Shown: positions 1 through 12,359, counted from the stretch's first letter. The stretch: DNA of 64,000 bases from Pristionchus mayeri (GCA_036245805.1 BTRK01000003.1:2666001-2730000), one strand, 5' to 3'. Translations and numbers: made by a program. The notes: a model not told the origin generated them from the sequence alone.

Positions 1-268
1 CTCTTGTTGCTCCGCTCCAGTTGAGCATCTTTTTCCACCATGACTCACGTATAGAAGGTACTCCCAGAAGGAAGATGCGTAAACCCTGACCACCATGCAA
101 ACATCATATGAAATGACTTAATGCGTGTGCTCATTAATGAAATGAAGTAGTGAGTGAGCCACGGGGGGGGGGGGGGCGGGGGGGGGGGGGTGAAGAGTAT
201 TACCCATTCGAAGTTTTCTGTAGTATGAGCAATACCCGACAACACCCCGCCTGGTGCTTAATACTGTG
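1..268. other. Low-complexity flank with long G run
   Basis: No gene is visible. Bases about 163-190 are an almost uninterrupted G run broken by one C. The stretch lies just outside the foldback that begins at 269. Similar G or C runs recur in this window at or beside the ends of inverted-repeat elements. Confidence 0.6.
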
Positions 269-2553
269 TTAAGAGACCCTCCACGAGAGAACGTAACAGG
301 TCCTCGGATGGCTAAAAATTCGATAATTCCTAAACTTTTTTTCTGAAGTGTGGACCCCAAATGCTGATTGACGGCCGCAATAACTAAGCATGAGGATAGA
401 TTTTTAAGAAGTTTCAGGTACCTCCCATTTTTGGGGTCGAAAAAGTCGACATCTCCGAATGACATGGCATTTAGATATTCTGGTGTATTTTCACCCATAG
501 AAATCGAATTTCGATATCCGAGTGCGAGAAAATGCGAAATAAAAAAAGTTTAGATCGAAAAACCACTTTTTTTTGTCAAAAAAGTCGAGTGTAATATTAT
601 CGATCTAAAAATGTCCGAGGTGCACTTTTTCGATACGATTTTCGGAATCTACGTAAAAAGTTATGTCTAGTATTATGAAATTTGCGGAATTTTAAAATTG
701 ATATTGCGCTCCAAAGTATGAAAAAGAAGTCAAAATGCAGAATATGGGTTCGCGCGACTCCTACAATTTTCATTCCCTATAGCTCCCTATATCTTATACT
801 ATCATTTCCATCATATTACTGCTTCGAAAAAGTGAGAAAATCTCAAATCTGAAATTTCATTTTTTCAGCCTCTGTTCCAGGTCCAAAATTATCAGGTTGA
901 TGCAAAAATTTCTGACTATTTTCATATTCGTACTTAATGGTCTCCCCCGTTCTTCGGAATCGACCAATCAGCTTATGGTTTTCTACAGTTGATGTGGCCT
1001 TGGGAGTACTTTATAACAAGCGCTATAGAGAGCCAACTCGATCAATAAGCATAGCACTGTTCACAACCAAAGTCTACAAAGTGCCCTATTAATCAGAATT
1101 TTGAATTGATAATAATTCCCAATGAGAAACGTGAGATCATCAAAACTAGTACATAGTTTTGAAGGTCAGGTAATAGGGTATATTAAATGACCTAGTAGAA
1201 AAGTGCTTGCCTCGTATATCCACTAAAAAGTGGATCTCAAGTTCAGTTCAGCGTCTTTTTAATTTTTGTAATTCGGCGAATATAAATTTGCCGGGATTAT
1301 GCAAGTGCAGATCGATCAATAAAGATCTGTTGTTGCACATTATGTAGTACTTGTCCGTACTAGTACACAGTTGCATGATGGAGACTATTGCTCCATCTGT
1401 TTAGGAATATAATGTTTCGAAATCGTGGTGTACAGATTTTAGCGCCGAAAACAGCACTTTTGACCGTTTCCCCTTTCTCAATAACGTTGCAGACCCATTT
1501 TTTCACAATCAACTGAACAAGCCCTTTCACATATATAGTGGGCTAATTTGGTAGGTCACAAATATTCGAGGGGCAGGGTTCAATCGAAAACGCTAAAAAT
1601 CCTATATGTTTGCACTTTTTGATGCGGATGCGATTGTTTCAAGCTCATTACGAGCTATAGTCAATGCAAACATGCTATTGTAGTCTACTAACAAGCCCTT
1701 AACTAAATCCTTGAAGGAATGACAAGCAATCAAAATACACCGAGAAAAACATCGAAAATAGAATAGTCAGAAACTTTTGCATCAACCTAATATCAATTTT
1801 TTTATAAATTAAATAAAGGTGGTTTTCTGACATTTTTTTGCTCGTAGACACCGAATTTTCACGTTAGAGCGCATGAAAAATACATTTGGCATCACTTTGG
1901 TCAAGATCAATTGTGAACTTTTTTTCGATTTTCGAATTTTTCAAATGTATGTTTTATATGATTTTACTACCTAAAAGTTGATTAACATGATATTATAAGA
2001 TACAATATATTGTTTTTAGTCCATTAGAGCTATGAGGAATGAAAATTGTAGGGGTCGCGCGAACCAATGTTCTGCATTTTGACGTATTTTCCATTCTTTG
2101 GAGCGCAATATCTCAAAAGACGTCATTTTTAAAATTCCGCAAATTTCATACTAGACATAACTTTTAACGTAGATTCCGAAAATCGAATCGAAAAAGTGCA
2201 CCTCGGATATTTTTAGATGGATATACTCGACTTTTTTTGACAAAAAAGTGGTTTTTCGATCTAAACTTTTATATTTCGCATTTTCTCGCACTCGGATAAT
2301 GAAATTCGTTTTCTACGGGTAAAAATACACCAGAATATCTATATGTCATGTCATTCGGAGATATCGACTTTTTCGACCCCAAAAATGGGAGGTACCTGAA
2401 GCTTTTTTGAAATCGTTCCCCAACCTTAGTTATTGCGGCCGTCAATCAGCACTCGGGGCCCACACTTCAAAAAAAAGTTTGGGAATTATCAAATTTTTAG
2501 CCATTCGTGGACCCATTCACAATTGTTACGTTCTATCGTGGAGGGTCTCTTAA
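269..2553. repeat. 2.3-kb foldback element with about 500-bp inverted arms
   Basis: The left arm runs from 269 (TTAAGAGACCCTCC) to about 785. It reappears reverse-complemented at about 2024-2553, ending GGAGGGTCTCTTAA. The arms are imperfect but matched along their length. No transposase reading frame is present, so this is a non-autonomous foldback DNA element. A mariner-like element is inserted in its loop (892-1790). The right end lies about 20 bases from a possible ect-2 exon (2576-2646), so the element sits in or beside that gene. I saw no convincing target-site duplication. Confidence 0.85.
892..1790. mobile_element. Non-autonomous mariner-like element nested in the foldback loop
   Basis: The left end reads AGGTTGATGCAAAAATTTCTGAC and the right end is its near-perfect inverse (GTCAGAAACTTTTGCATCAACCT). 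Ends of this type (AGGTTGRTGCAAAA) are known from mariner elements of the Hsmar1 kind. No transposase is readable in the roughly 0.9 kb between them. It is a relic or MITE. A second element with the same kind of end is at 54607-55344. Confidence 0.7.
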
Positions 2554-2575
2554 GATATGAATAGACCTCCTGTAC

Positions 2576-2646
2576 CTCGAAAAAGTCCTCATCTCCATTC
2601 ATGCTGTTCATATCGATATCCTCAGTCGTATCAAATATTCTCTCAT
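2576..2646 (-). CDS. ect-2: Possible further ect-2 exon (acidic)
   Basis: This minus-strand segment is open, follows an AG, and ends at a GT (TTCGAG|gtacag). It encodes RIFDTTEDIDMNSMNGDE, an acidic linker-like stretch. The preceding exon (2833-2930) leaves phase 2 and this exon does not accept phase 2 without a stop. Either an intermediate small exon is missing or this is not used. It abuts the foldback at 269-2553. Confidence 0.35.
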
Positions 2647-5600
2647 CTGTCGTAGAATCGATAATTCGACGAGATGAATCATGGCGAACGAACGAAGATC
2701 TATGAAAGATCAAATGTTATTATCGCATGCGCAGTTCAAGACGTTCCAAAGATTCAGTATGTGATTGTTAATAATATAATTTGAACAATATCTGAAGAAC
2801 GAATGAATTAATTAATGAATTAATTATCTTACTTGATATCGTTGGCTATCTTCACAGTAGTATCCGAGTTCAGTACACTTGAGTGGGCAGAGCTGTTGGA
2901 TCCGCTTGGGCAAGGCAGGGATGTAGTCAACTGAAGGATATAGATATGGCTACGCTGTCGTCCAATAACTCGTCTTCACTCATACTGGTTAATTCTGTTT
3001 TCGTTATCACCTGATCAGTTTGGTCAATCTAAGAAATAGTAAGATTGAACGGTTTGGCCTATACCCTAGCTGTAAAAATTTTCATCACTCACATCACGTG
3101 ATGCTTTCTCTACCTTCGTTGGTGTGCTGGCACTGAAATGGACTCGTTTTCCCACTATACTTGGAAACAGGAATTTTTTGACCACTGAATTAAGAGAGTT
3201 CTTGCGAAGCTATCCCTATCGAACAATTCCGCACTGACCGTATTCTCTCCGGGTCGTAGTGGCTCTCCTTCAACACATATCCCAACTCGCAGCTCTTGAT
3301 GAGCCATTTGAGAGTAACGATGCGGATACGTCCCCACTCACGCGCCTGCATTTTTTTGGCATTTTACCATCAACATTCGCTCCAAGATTCAGAAAGCCGG
3401 CTAATTAAAAAAAAGAAAAATGCAATGCGAAATTTGATACTTTTTTTTTATTTTTAAAAATTTTCTTCCCTATCAATTGGATACAGTAGACTTTCCGTCC
3501 TTAACTCGCACTTCTTCTTTTCACCTTTTTGAATTTGTCTCCACAGTTTCTGTCCGTGATCAAATGCGTGCACTCAGTTTTCCTCATCTCGGGAGTGAAT
3601 ATTCCTTAAACGGATAATTATCTTGTAATCACCGTATAACTCCACGAGAGAGCACCAGCAACAACATCACGCCATGTTATAGACGGACGTGTGAGGTGAG
3701 AGCGAACGTGAAGAGAAATATAACAGAACTATCATCAACTTGCATTCTCTATCATGAGAGTCTTTGGGGAAGAATGTTGCTGACATTATACCAACAAAAC
3801 ACAGCAGTGTCACAAAATTCAACCTGATGCTCTCAATATACGCTAACATTTTAAATAAACATTAACACCTTTCCCCAGCTCGATGAGCCTGCTCGCATTG
3901 GATCGGTCTTCTTTCGAGAGTCCAGAAACGGTTATAACCTGTAATTTCTCTTGATCGTTCCTCACAACGAGTCAACAACGAAACCGCAACATTAGATTGT
4001 TCCTAAATAACTTTTATTGGAACTTTCTCTCTCCCCACCATTCCTTTAAAGAGCGGTACTCTGTATATGTCATATACAGGTTTAGTAGTCACTTGCTCGT
4101 CTCTCAGTCCATCAATCACCGCCGTCCATGCATCTGACATTGATATAGCGTCCATAATATGCTGTTTTCATTCTCTTCATCTTGACAGTTGTTTATTCTT
4201 CTAAGAATTGGCAATACGAGGCCTAGCTATACCTCCCCTCATGGCATAATTCTATGAGGGTAAGACATAGAGATGCATACATTCCTCGTATTCTCATATA
4301 TTACCGTACCGGTAATCCAGTCCTCCCTGAGAACGGGTAGCTTCAGCTTGACACTTTGTGTGTACTTGGGGTAACCAGTATCGCATGTCTTCGAGACGAG
4401 CACTGTTACCTGCAAGAAAAGCTATTCACACTATATTTGTAAATGGGGCACTTTCCACTATATCGCTGGGTTGTGTATTATACCCTTTACCTAAGGAAGT
4501 CAACACCCCATACCGCGAGAGGTGGAGCAGTGCAGATCGAGACATATGTATATATATGTATATATACGAACAAAATTCCATGGGCCGACCTTGTCATGCA
4601 GATCGGTCGATACTTGCCCACCCAGTCTCCTCACCAGTTCGCTGAGATGGCTCTTAGAAATCATCATTATTCCTTCTCATACGATTTATGCACAACATAA
4701 CCCACACAGACAGCGCTATTTATACACAGCATTCTGATCCTCATTGTTCTCTACAGAAAAGGGTAGACAAAGGGATTAAGATTTTGAATTGTTCTTACGA
4801 AATATCGGACTGCAAAGAGTGGGAATAGGCCGTTCGAAAGCGCTTATACATTTGAAAAAACCTCTGGAACATAAAACAATCCCCCCAATTTGATCACTCT
4901 GAGCACATGTGCATCTCATAGCAGTGCGTTCGTGTAAGAATCGCAACAATTCTCCTGAAAAAGGAACAGCAAAACAAGCGTGCCTGGGATTTGTATAGAA
5001 TCTGATAGCCCCCATGTCCCTCTATCGATTTATGGATTTGATTCGTCCTGGAAAAATTAATTAGCTTAATTACACGATTTTAAAGTTTGATGCTTTTTGT
5101 GTATTAAATTTAATAACGCAGCATTAGATAATTCTAAATTCGTGAAAATTTGGTTTTAGGCTTATTTCGAGATGCTGAATCGAACTATGGTTGCGGATTA
5201 TGCAAATTATATTGTTTTAAATTTTCCCCAGAATTTCAAAAATTCATATCTCGAGAACAAAAAATAACCTCGTCAATTTTTTGATATGATGTTGCCCATG
5301 TCGAAATCTACCGGACATAATTTTTGCGTCAAAAAATTAGGCTCCCTTTACAAAGTTCTAAAAACGATCAAATTCTTTTAGAGGGAAACCCCTCATTTCG
5401 AATCATTTTCATCGTCGATAACTGAACAACTAGTCATTTCTCGCAGCACCGGCGGGGTGAATGGGTCGAAATCAGGGATTTCGCTCTAAAAGAATTTGAT
5501 GGTTTTTGCGCTAGAACCATGTAAAGGGAGCCTATTTTTTTGACGCAAGATTTCGACATGGGCACCATCATATCAAAAAATTGTCGAGGTTTAGTTTTTT

Positions 5601-8499
5601 GTTCTCGAGATATTAATTTTTGAAATACTGTAGAAAATTAAGAACAATATAATTTGCATAACCATAGTTCTCAGGCACGCTTGTTTTGCTGTTCCCTTGG
5701 GGTTGCGATTTTTAGGCGAACGCACTGATAATAGGAGTGAAATACAAATCAGCCTGGTCAGTTCCGTGCATCGAGAGCGAGATTCAAGGAGGGAGATTTG
5801 ATTTTTCGTTAGGATTTCAAGTATTCTAATTGCAGTTCGAGTCAGCTCCCATTTCTGTCCAGTTGATGTGCATATAATATTTCATATTCTCGTTGATCAC
5901 ATATTATACTATATATATAAGGGGGGTTGGTTACAACGATTGGCAAGCACAAATTCTTTCAACTCGTAAGCAACAGTTGAACGAAATTCATCTGTTGCAA
6001 AGCGCTGAAAGTACCCGATATTTGCAAAATTTTACCAATATCGGGTACTTTCAGCGCTTTGCCACAGATGAATTTCGTTCAACTACTGCTTAAGAGTTGA
6101 AAGAATTTGTACTTGCCAATCGTTGTAACCAACCCCCTTATATCCTTGAACCAGAATAAAAAAAGATTAACCTTCATCTTCTGGTTGAATCCACTGAAGC
6201 AGACAATTGCTCCGTCCATGGAGAGGGCGTAAATAGGATGGCTCCACTTGGGCAGCCCCTCCCCTCCTTCATGCACCGATCAACGACGAAGGGACCGATC
6301 ACTCTATGGAAAAGGTGGTAAAAGTGCTACCACAATCTAATTTTTATCGTCAAAAGACAGGGTGACTCTGGTATTTTTATCCCACTGGTTTCCTACCTCA
6401 CTTCCCAGTGGGAAGAGAAGGAAAGTGCCGATAGGAAACCACTGGGAAAAAGACTGGGAGCCCACTGGGAGAGCCGTCTTCCCAGTAGTTCCTTATATAT
6501 CAGGTTGGTGTCTAGTTGAGTGATTGGATACTCTTTCCAATGCACATTGCTCAAAGCCTATCCGATTGGTATTGAGGCCGATTGGTATTAAAACAAAGGT
6601 ACATCAACAGAGAGTTGAACTGATTACGTTCCGGCTCAGCAATCCACGGAGAGTTATGATAGGTCAAATATTCTGCCGCAGCCGAAAAGTACGACATATG
6701 GGTATCACAATAGAACATGTGAATCTGGTCTGATGCGAAAGGCCTGTTAGAAAATACGATCATTTGTGAACTTGTAACTAACTGAACATCAACAGAAGTA
6801 CTGATATTTACGATGTATCCGTTACAATAGGTGTATCGATCTCAAATGTAGCAAAACCAAAAACACTTTCCGTTGTCAACTTAACAACGTAATTATGCGG
6901 GCATACAATGCTTCTACCAAAACTTGCAGTATTCATCATCATGTCAATGAAATCTGAGTATCGAAATTCGTATATAACAAGACTTCCTGTTTCCAGGATT
7001 TGAGAGATCTCTTAACTTTTTGTGGTTCACTGGTAAAGCTACTCTTTGTCTATCAGTAATCGGTTGGGCTAAGCCAGGAAATAGCTATCTTTTGAGGAAA
7101 TGTATTCATTCAAGGAACACCGAAAATGAAAAATTTGGCAATTTTCACCTTTTATCAACTATACTGAAAATCTACTTTTTCCAGGAGTAGAAAAGGCATG
7201 AGTTCAAATATTTTCCCAAAAAATGTAGTACCATAATGTACAATGTAAGCGCACTTTTCTATATGGCATTCTGTACACTCCTCGAAACAGTAAAGACTAT
7301 CTCTAGTGAAGTGTTACTTCGGCCATGGTTTAATTCAGTGATGTGTAAATCATGCTATGCTGAGGCCTGAACGACCTTAGACCTATTTATCGAAAGAACT
7401 CTCGCTGGGCTTCACAGCCAAATATATGGTAATGTACGGCTATTTTTTTCCTCAAAATTCGTGAGCGAACAAGAATTGTTAGACACTCATGGAATTTTCA
7501 TATTTGGCAAAACTTGAATTTTCTGGATACTCAAAAAGCACCATGCGATTAGAACATATGCTTACATTGACCAAGTCCACCCCTTGTACACTCCATTGAG
7601 ATAGCGCGAGATCTCCAACATTACTTTCCCACCAACCTAATATATTTCACATTTTTTATCGCCATTTTTTATGTTTCTACCAGTGGGCAGTGAGATAGGA
7701 AACCAGTGGTTAGAGGTGGGGTCCCACTGGGAAAAAACCAGAGGAGGTAGTCTACTGAGGCCAACTGCAGGATAAAGCTACTTTATAAAAGGGGAGATAT
7801 TAAAAAAAAAATGTACAAGATGAAGAAGCTAGACAAGATCGAGACTCACTTGCATCCTTTATCCATGAGATGCTCGAATTCGGGCCCTTCGAATTTGGCA
7901 AGCAAAAAGATATCGGAAGTGGGCTTTTCAACAGCGAGGATCTCGAAGAAAAAGTTATTTTTTTAGAAAAAGTTCATTCATGTCCATGAACCAATTTTAA
8001 TCGAAATCTGAGATAGACAATATTTTCTAGTAGCAAAACGAGTCTTTTTTTCTACACTTTTACATTAGGCCCGTGGTAAACGATGTCTGTAATACCTCGC
8101 TCCTCGATACCATCATCGGTTGGATGTTTTTCTCTTCCATCACCTGAAATGAGAATTATCCATGCGATTAATTTCCATATTACTGGAATCCGAAAACATT
8201 ATTGTTTTTTGTTGTGCGCCTAGTAATTCACAAACCGAGAATAGACATTCATGGAAGTTCCTCAACACAGTATTACACGAATGAGGCGCATCCATCACGA
8301 GTAAATAAGGAGGCTGAAACAAACAACCACATCGATATCCAATCCATTTGTGAATTCAAATAAAAATAGCATTTTCAGTTTATCTAATGTTAGTCCTCTT
8401 CATATTTAACTCACTTCGTATTTCATAATTTCATCGTCCGGATCAATATTCTCTGCAGTCCATCCTGCTGAAGACCGTTGCTTCTTCGGCGCATTCATT
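2576..8499 (-). CDS. ect-2: ECT-2-type RhoGEF, N-terminal BRCT part (partial gene)
   Basis: Minus-strand gene. Exons that join in phase: 8415-8498 (ATG at 8498), 8236-8313, 8096-8143, 7850-7941, 6172-6303, 4590-4652, 4310-4409, 4039-4133; then 3525-3604, 3239-3345, 3093-3132, 2954-3010, 2833-2930. The protein follows the N-terminal layout of human ECT2. An N-terminal domain ends in DIFLLAKFEGPEFEHL and GCKVIGPFVV. BRCT1 contains HPIYALSMDGAIVCFSGF, ELVRRLGGQVS and VLREDWITDAW. BRCT2 contains ECTHLITDRN and IVTLKWLIKSCELGY, followed by STPTK. ECT2 proteins are GEFs that activate RhoA for cytokinesis; the DH and PH domains would lie left of base 1. The start has an AG acceptor at 8500, so it may be a 5'-UTR or trans-splice junction. 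Odd points: one base appears to be missing in a G run at 6255-6265, and the exon for the start of BRCT2 (between 3605 and 4038) was not resolved. Confidence 0.82.
4905..5745. repeat. Foldback element in ect-2 intron
   Basis: Sequence at about 5186-5400 is repeated inverted at 5468-5670, and 4920-4988 is repeated inverted at 5674-5745. The left arm contains about 195 extra bases (4989-5185) absent from the right arm, an insertion or an uneven deletion. No coding capacity. It lies in the intron between ect-2 exons 4590-4652 and 6172-6303. Confidence 0.75.
5917..6142. repeat. Near-perfect hairpin MITE with TATAAGGGGGG ends
   Basis: The arms 5917-6022 and 6038-6142 are almost identical inverted copies around a short loop. 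They start TATAAGGGGGGTTGG and end CCAACCCCCTTATA. The right end is only 29 bases from the 3' boundary of the ect-2 exon at 6172, so in the transcript it lies just downstream of the 5' splice site. A relative with the same G-tipped ends is at 29803-30062. Confidence 0.85.
6375..7745. repeat. Element bounded by CCCACTGG/CCAGTGGG clusters
   Basis: The sequence CCCACTGGTTTCCTACCTCA (6381-6400) returns inverted at about 7680-7705. Additional CCCAGTGG motifs fill 6410-6490 and 7705-7740. The intervening 1.2 kb has no coherent reading frame. It sits in the large ect-2 intron 6304-7849 and is probably a non-autonomous DNA element. Exact ends are uncertain. Confidence 0.5.
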
Positions 8500-8975
8500 C
8501 TGTATTTAAAAAAAAATATATTTCAGGTATTACGAATCTGTGAAGATGCGCGGAAACAATTTTCAAAATCGACAGAATCATATTCACATAAATTTTAATT
8601 ATTTTATATGGTCGAAACAAATGGGATGCTTAATTTGGAAAAATTCACATCTCGCAGATTTATCATTTCAACCGATAAATCCAGTGAATTTATTTTCTTG
8701 ATTAAATAAGTTAGATTACTTCGAAAAAGCACGACATCTTTTAATTTAAAAATTCGATTTTTAACACTCATAGGATTTTTAACACGCAGAAAATGGTTAA
8801 AATTAAATATTTTTAATGTTCTCATCACGGCGGTCTGATCCGTGTACTTCGCGATGCCCGATCTTCAACGAGTAAAAAGTATCATTTTCCATATTTTGTA
8901 ATATCAAAATGTTAAACAATCGTAAATAGTAAAGTATGCAAGCGTGTTCTCCATTGAATAATAATACAATATTTA
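8500..8975. other. AT-rich upstream region of ect-2
   Basis: This is the presumed 5' flank of ect-2. The 3' splice-like tract TTTAAATACAG directly precedes the start codon. Apart from AT-rich sequence I see no motif or gene. Confidence 0.4.
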
Positions 8976-9540
8976 TCTGTTATCGCTTTCTGGGCGCAGA
9001 TCAAGATGTGGGGTCAGAAAAGGTCGTTCTTCTCACTTCAAGATGGTCATTTGCGGTGTGCTTGCGAGAGGATGTTGGATTGCATTTCATAGATAGAATC
9101 TCACTATAGGTCGTAAACGAAGCCTTGCGTGTTCTAGAATCTTCTCTGCACGAATCCGCCAGACTCGATGATCAATCTTTCAACGAGATGATCGAGTCTA
9201 GATTCTGAAGAACCAAACATCTTAGTGGGTCATACCCATCACACGGTGACCACTCCGGCTTGGATGGGGATTCTCTTTTCTTGATGAGTCGAAGGCGGAA
9301 GCGAGGGGTATTAGGGGAAACCAATCCAAATCAGAGAGAAAAGGGAGAGGGACCGCTCGCGACGACTAACAAGGAATGGAATGCTCCATTGAATAACAGG
9401 AGTAATTTTCAGCTAATTTTAGCGACCTCTGGAGAGGGTGAGCGAATAGGAACCAGTTGTTCTGGTAGGCATCAAAAACGGGGATGAAATGGAGGGAACT
9501 TCGGTTGGAGTAGTACCGGCATTCGATGGACCAAGTGAGT
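8976..9540. repeat. Dispersed repeat, copy 1
   Basis: About 8976-9390 is a close copy of 57789-57835 joined to 59100-59445. The second copy carries about 1.26 kb of extra sequence at the junction. No recognised protein. The copies share many substitutions and small indels, so this is an old interspersed repeat of unknown class. Confidence 0.7.
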
Positions 9541-10640
9541 CAAGGAAACTAATAAACATGATTTCGCACTTAAATCAATATACATGATTTCACACTCTTG
9601 CAGAGTCCAAAAATTGCAAAATGTGTAAATACGGAGAAGTTACGCTTTTCAGATCATCGGTCGAACAATGAAATAGCCGGTTCAACGGAGTAAATTTAGT
9701 TCATAATGAGCTATCTATTATAGATGAGTGCGAAAATTGGAGGCAAAGAGTGAGAAAGCGCGGGAAAGGATAGGGTGTGCGTCGTTCGTTCAAAAAATCA
9801 CTATTCTGTTCTCTTTCATTCTCTCTCATTTTCTTGCTCGACTCTTTACTTATATGGCCTCGTCTTAGTAGGGATGGCTTCGCAGGAAACTATAAACGTT
9901 CATTCGCAATCACTATAAACGAACTAAAACAAGAAGCGTTTTATAATGAAATTTGAGCGTGGGATACCATAGTACAGCATCTCCCGATTCTTCACGGTGT
10001 CTCGACGATCAGAGAAGGTCACCTCCTTTATCTGGTCAACCACTGAAGTAACCAGCGAAGTACGGGCACACTGTTCATCAAAAGGTTGCAGGAGCGAACC
10101 TGAGAAGAAGGCGTGCTCTAAAAACCGCAGTTGAAAGAAAGGGTTGTGTTCAGAAAAGTCAACGATGATTCCGCAACGAATGCAGGATTAAAATTTCCCA
10201 TAATTTGTGTATTTTTTTTTAAATATTTTTTCCAGAAGATTCCGTCGTATAGCTCAATGATTTGATGAACGTCCAAGAAGTTTTTATACATTTTCAAATT
10301 TTCTTGAACATTCCTGAAGATTTTTGGAACGTTTTTAAATGTTCTCGATCATTCTATACCATTCCCCATATCGTTAGAACCTAGCATACCCCCTCTCAAG
10401 TGCGTTGATGCATGTCTGTTGTCATACGCGCCTCTTCTCCCGATTTCCTAATCTGATCAGATGCCAGGAAATTGCGCTTTATAGAGGGTGCGGGGAAAGT
10501 ATGGGGACAAAGTTTGAACTCAGATATTTCATCATTCCGGGCAACCTGTCAATTGTAATGGGACTGCCCATTCACATGTTATAACACGTTTTAACAAATC
10601 ATAGGAGGTGATAAAGTAGTTTCCCATAGTCATGGTACGA
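9541..10640. other. No recognisable gene
   Basis: Intergenic, AT-rich. I see no gene, no clear inverted repeat and no RNA gene. AGTAGGGATGGCTTCGCAGG near 9870 resembles hAT termini elsewhere in this window but has no matching partner. Confidence 0.4.
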
Positions 10641-10659
10641 CCCCACCAGTTCCGGCAAT

Positions 10660-10930
10660 TAATTATTGACCTTTGGCTACTGGAGATACCCCAGCTGCAA
10701 TCTCGAACCCGTCAGACCGTTCATAAGTGTTACCCGTCAGGCCGTTCATAAGGCCATCTGCCGTTACAAGACGCTGGGTACGACTAAGGACCTTCCTAGA
10801 GTGGATAGACCTTGCTCGGCAGTCATTCAGGATAACAAGAAAATCGTACAGAAGATATGTGAGGAAAATGGTCCGCGATCTCGGGATTGACGAGAATTCC
10901 GTTCGCAAGAAAGATAGTCCATTCTGAACG
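10660..10930 (+). pseudogene. Tc1/mariner transposase N-terminal relic
   Basis: One frame reads AVHKAICRYKTLGTTKDLPR then VDRPCSAVIQDNKKIVQKI. This matches the helix-turn-helix and linker of Tc1-type transposases. The continuation RKMVRDLGIDENSVRK is in another frame, so a frameshift separates the two DNA-binding halves. The catalytic DDE/D part is absent. Dead fragment. Confidence 0.8.
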
Positions 10931-11513
10931 ATCTACAACAGCCAGAGCACGAGGATCATTGGCCACTCTACTCAGCAAGCCACTGTTCTCGGAAGAACTG
11001 TGATATATATATATATATATTGGGGTGTCCGGAAAGTTTTCGGAATTTTTTTTCGGATCAACGTATACTCCACAACAACGATTGTCCTTTTCAAATTTGA
11101 AGACCATTGAATAGAGTAACCACTGCCCAATCGGATAACCCATGGAATTTACATCAGCTGCTCTCCCCTGTTTTTAACTAAGTTTTATATAAGGGGTACT
11201 GTAGTGACCGACCTTCACGTTTTCGTCTTTAAATTATTTCCTGCTCAAGAACACGAAGCTTAGCTGTACTTAGCTGTACTTAACTATTTTGAAAATACAC
11301 GATCCCACAATTCTTTCAGTATGCTTCAATTTTGCCAATGATCTATATTTAATGATCGCGAGCATTAATTACTGACCACACTCAAACAGAAAAGGACAGG
11401 TTCTTTCTTTGTGCGATCAAATCAGTCCCAAATTTGAGAATGTGCTAATTGCAGATATTTAGTGGTACTCAACATTTCATTATACAATGGATATTTGACG
11501 AGCTTCGAAGGAA

Positions 11514-12359
11514 ATATCACGCTTCTTACGAGAGAATCGACTCAAAATGCTGGGATTCTGGCAAAGCAACCATTTTTCAGTTTCCGGTTTTCGACGTTTT
11601 TGAGGTCATCCAAGGTCAACTAAGACCCTAATGAATGGATTAGTCACTACAGCTGTTACTCATCGAGCTGCTGCACCGGTCGCTCGCGCACCTTGTCCTT
11701 CGAAAACTCACATCTGGCTTCAAAACAAACATGAAGTTGCATTTTTCGAAATCCGTGCTAACTTTGCGCGCTCTATCAACCTATCCAATTCATTTGTCCT
11801 TGTTTTGGGTCCTTAATGTGCTACATTCAACTGGGCATAACTCAAAAACCGCTCGAAAAGCCACTGATTTTTTGGATGGATCGATTCGCCTTCTCAAGGC
11901 GCGTCGTTCTTAAAAGGGGTTTGCGCTCCCATATCTCGAAGGATAACTTAGTTTTAATATCCTCGAGAACGAATCCATCCATCCAAAAAAATCAGTGGCT
12001 TTTCGAGCAGTTTTTGAGTTATGCCCAGTTGAATGTAGCACATTAAGGACCCAAAACAAGGACAAATGTATTGGATAGGTCGATAAAGCACGTAAAGTTA
12101 GCCCGGAATTCGAAAAATTATAACTTCATGTTTGTTTTGACGAAAGATGTGAATTTTCGAAGGACAAGGTGCGGCTTAGGCTGCTGCGACCGGTGCCGAG
12201 CGACCGGTGCAGCAGCTCGATGAGTAACAGCTGTAGTGACTAATCCAGTCACTAGGGTCTTAGTTGACCTTGGAGGACCTCAAAAACGTCGAAAACCGTA
12301 AACTGAAAAATGGTCGCTTTGCCAGAATCTGCTCGATTCTCTCGTAAGAGGCGTGATAT
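11514..12359. repeat. Foldback nested in the mariner-like element
   Basis: Arms 11514-11925 and 11945-12359 are inverted copies. The ends read ATATCACGCTTCTTACGAG and the reverse, the same family terminus seen at 55841, 56212, 57472 and 62278. No protein coding is evident. Confidence 0.8.

Noticed and set aside
118..498. 126-codon minus-strand frame at the left edge
   Set aside because: It lies in the foldback arm. The inverted copy at the other arm is similarly open only by base composition.
4776..5015. Minus-strand 79-codon frame as ect-2 exon
   Set aside because: It falls in the arm of a foldback and is matched by the inverted copy at 5674-5745; it has no ECT2-like residues.
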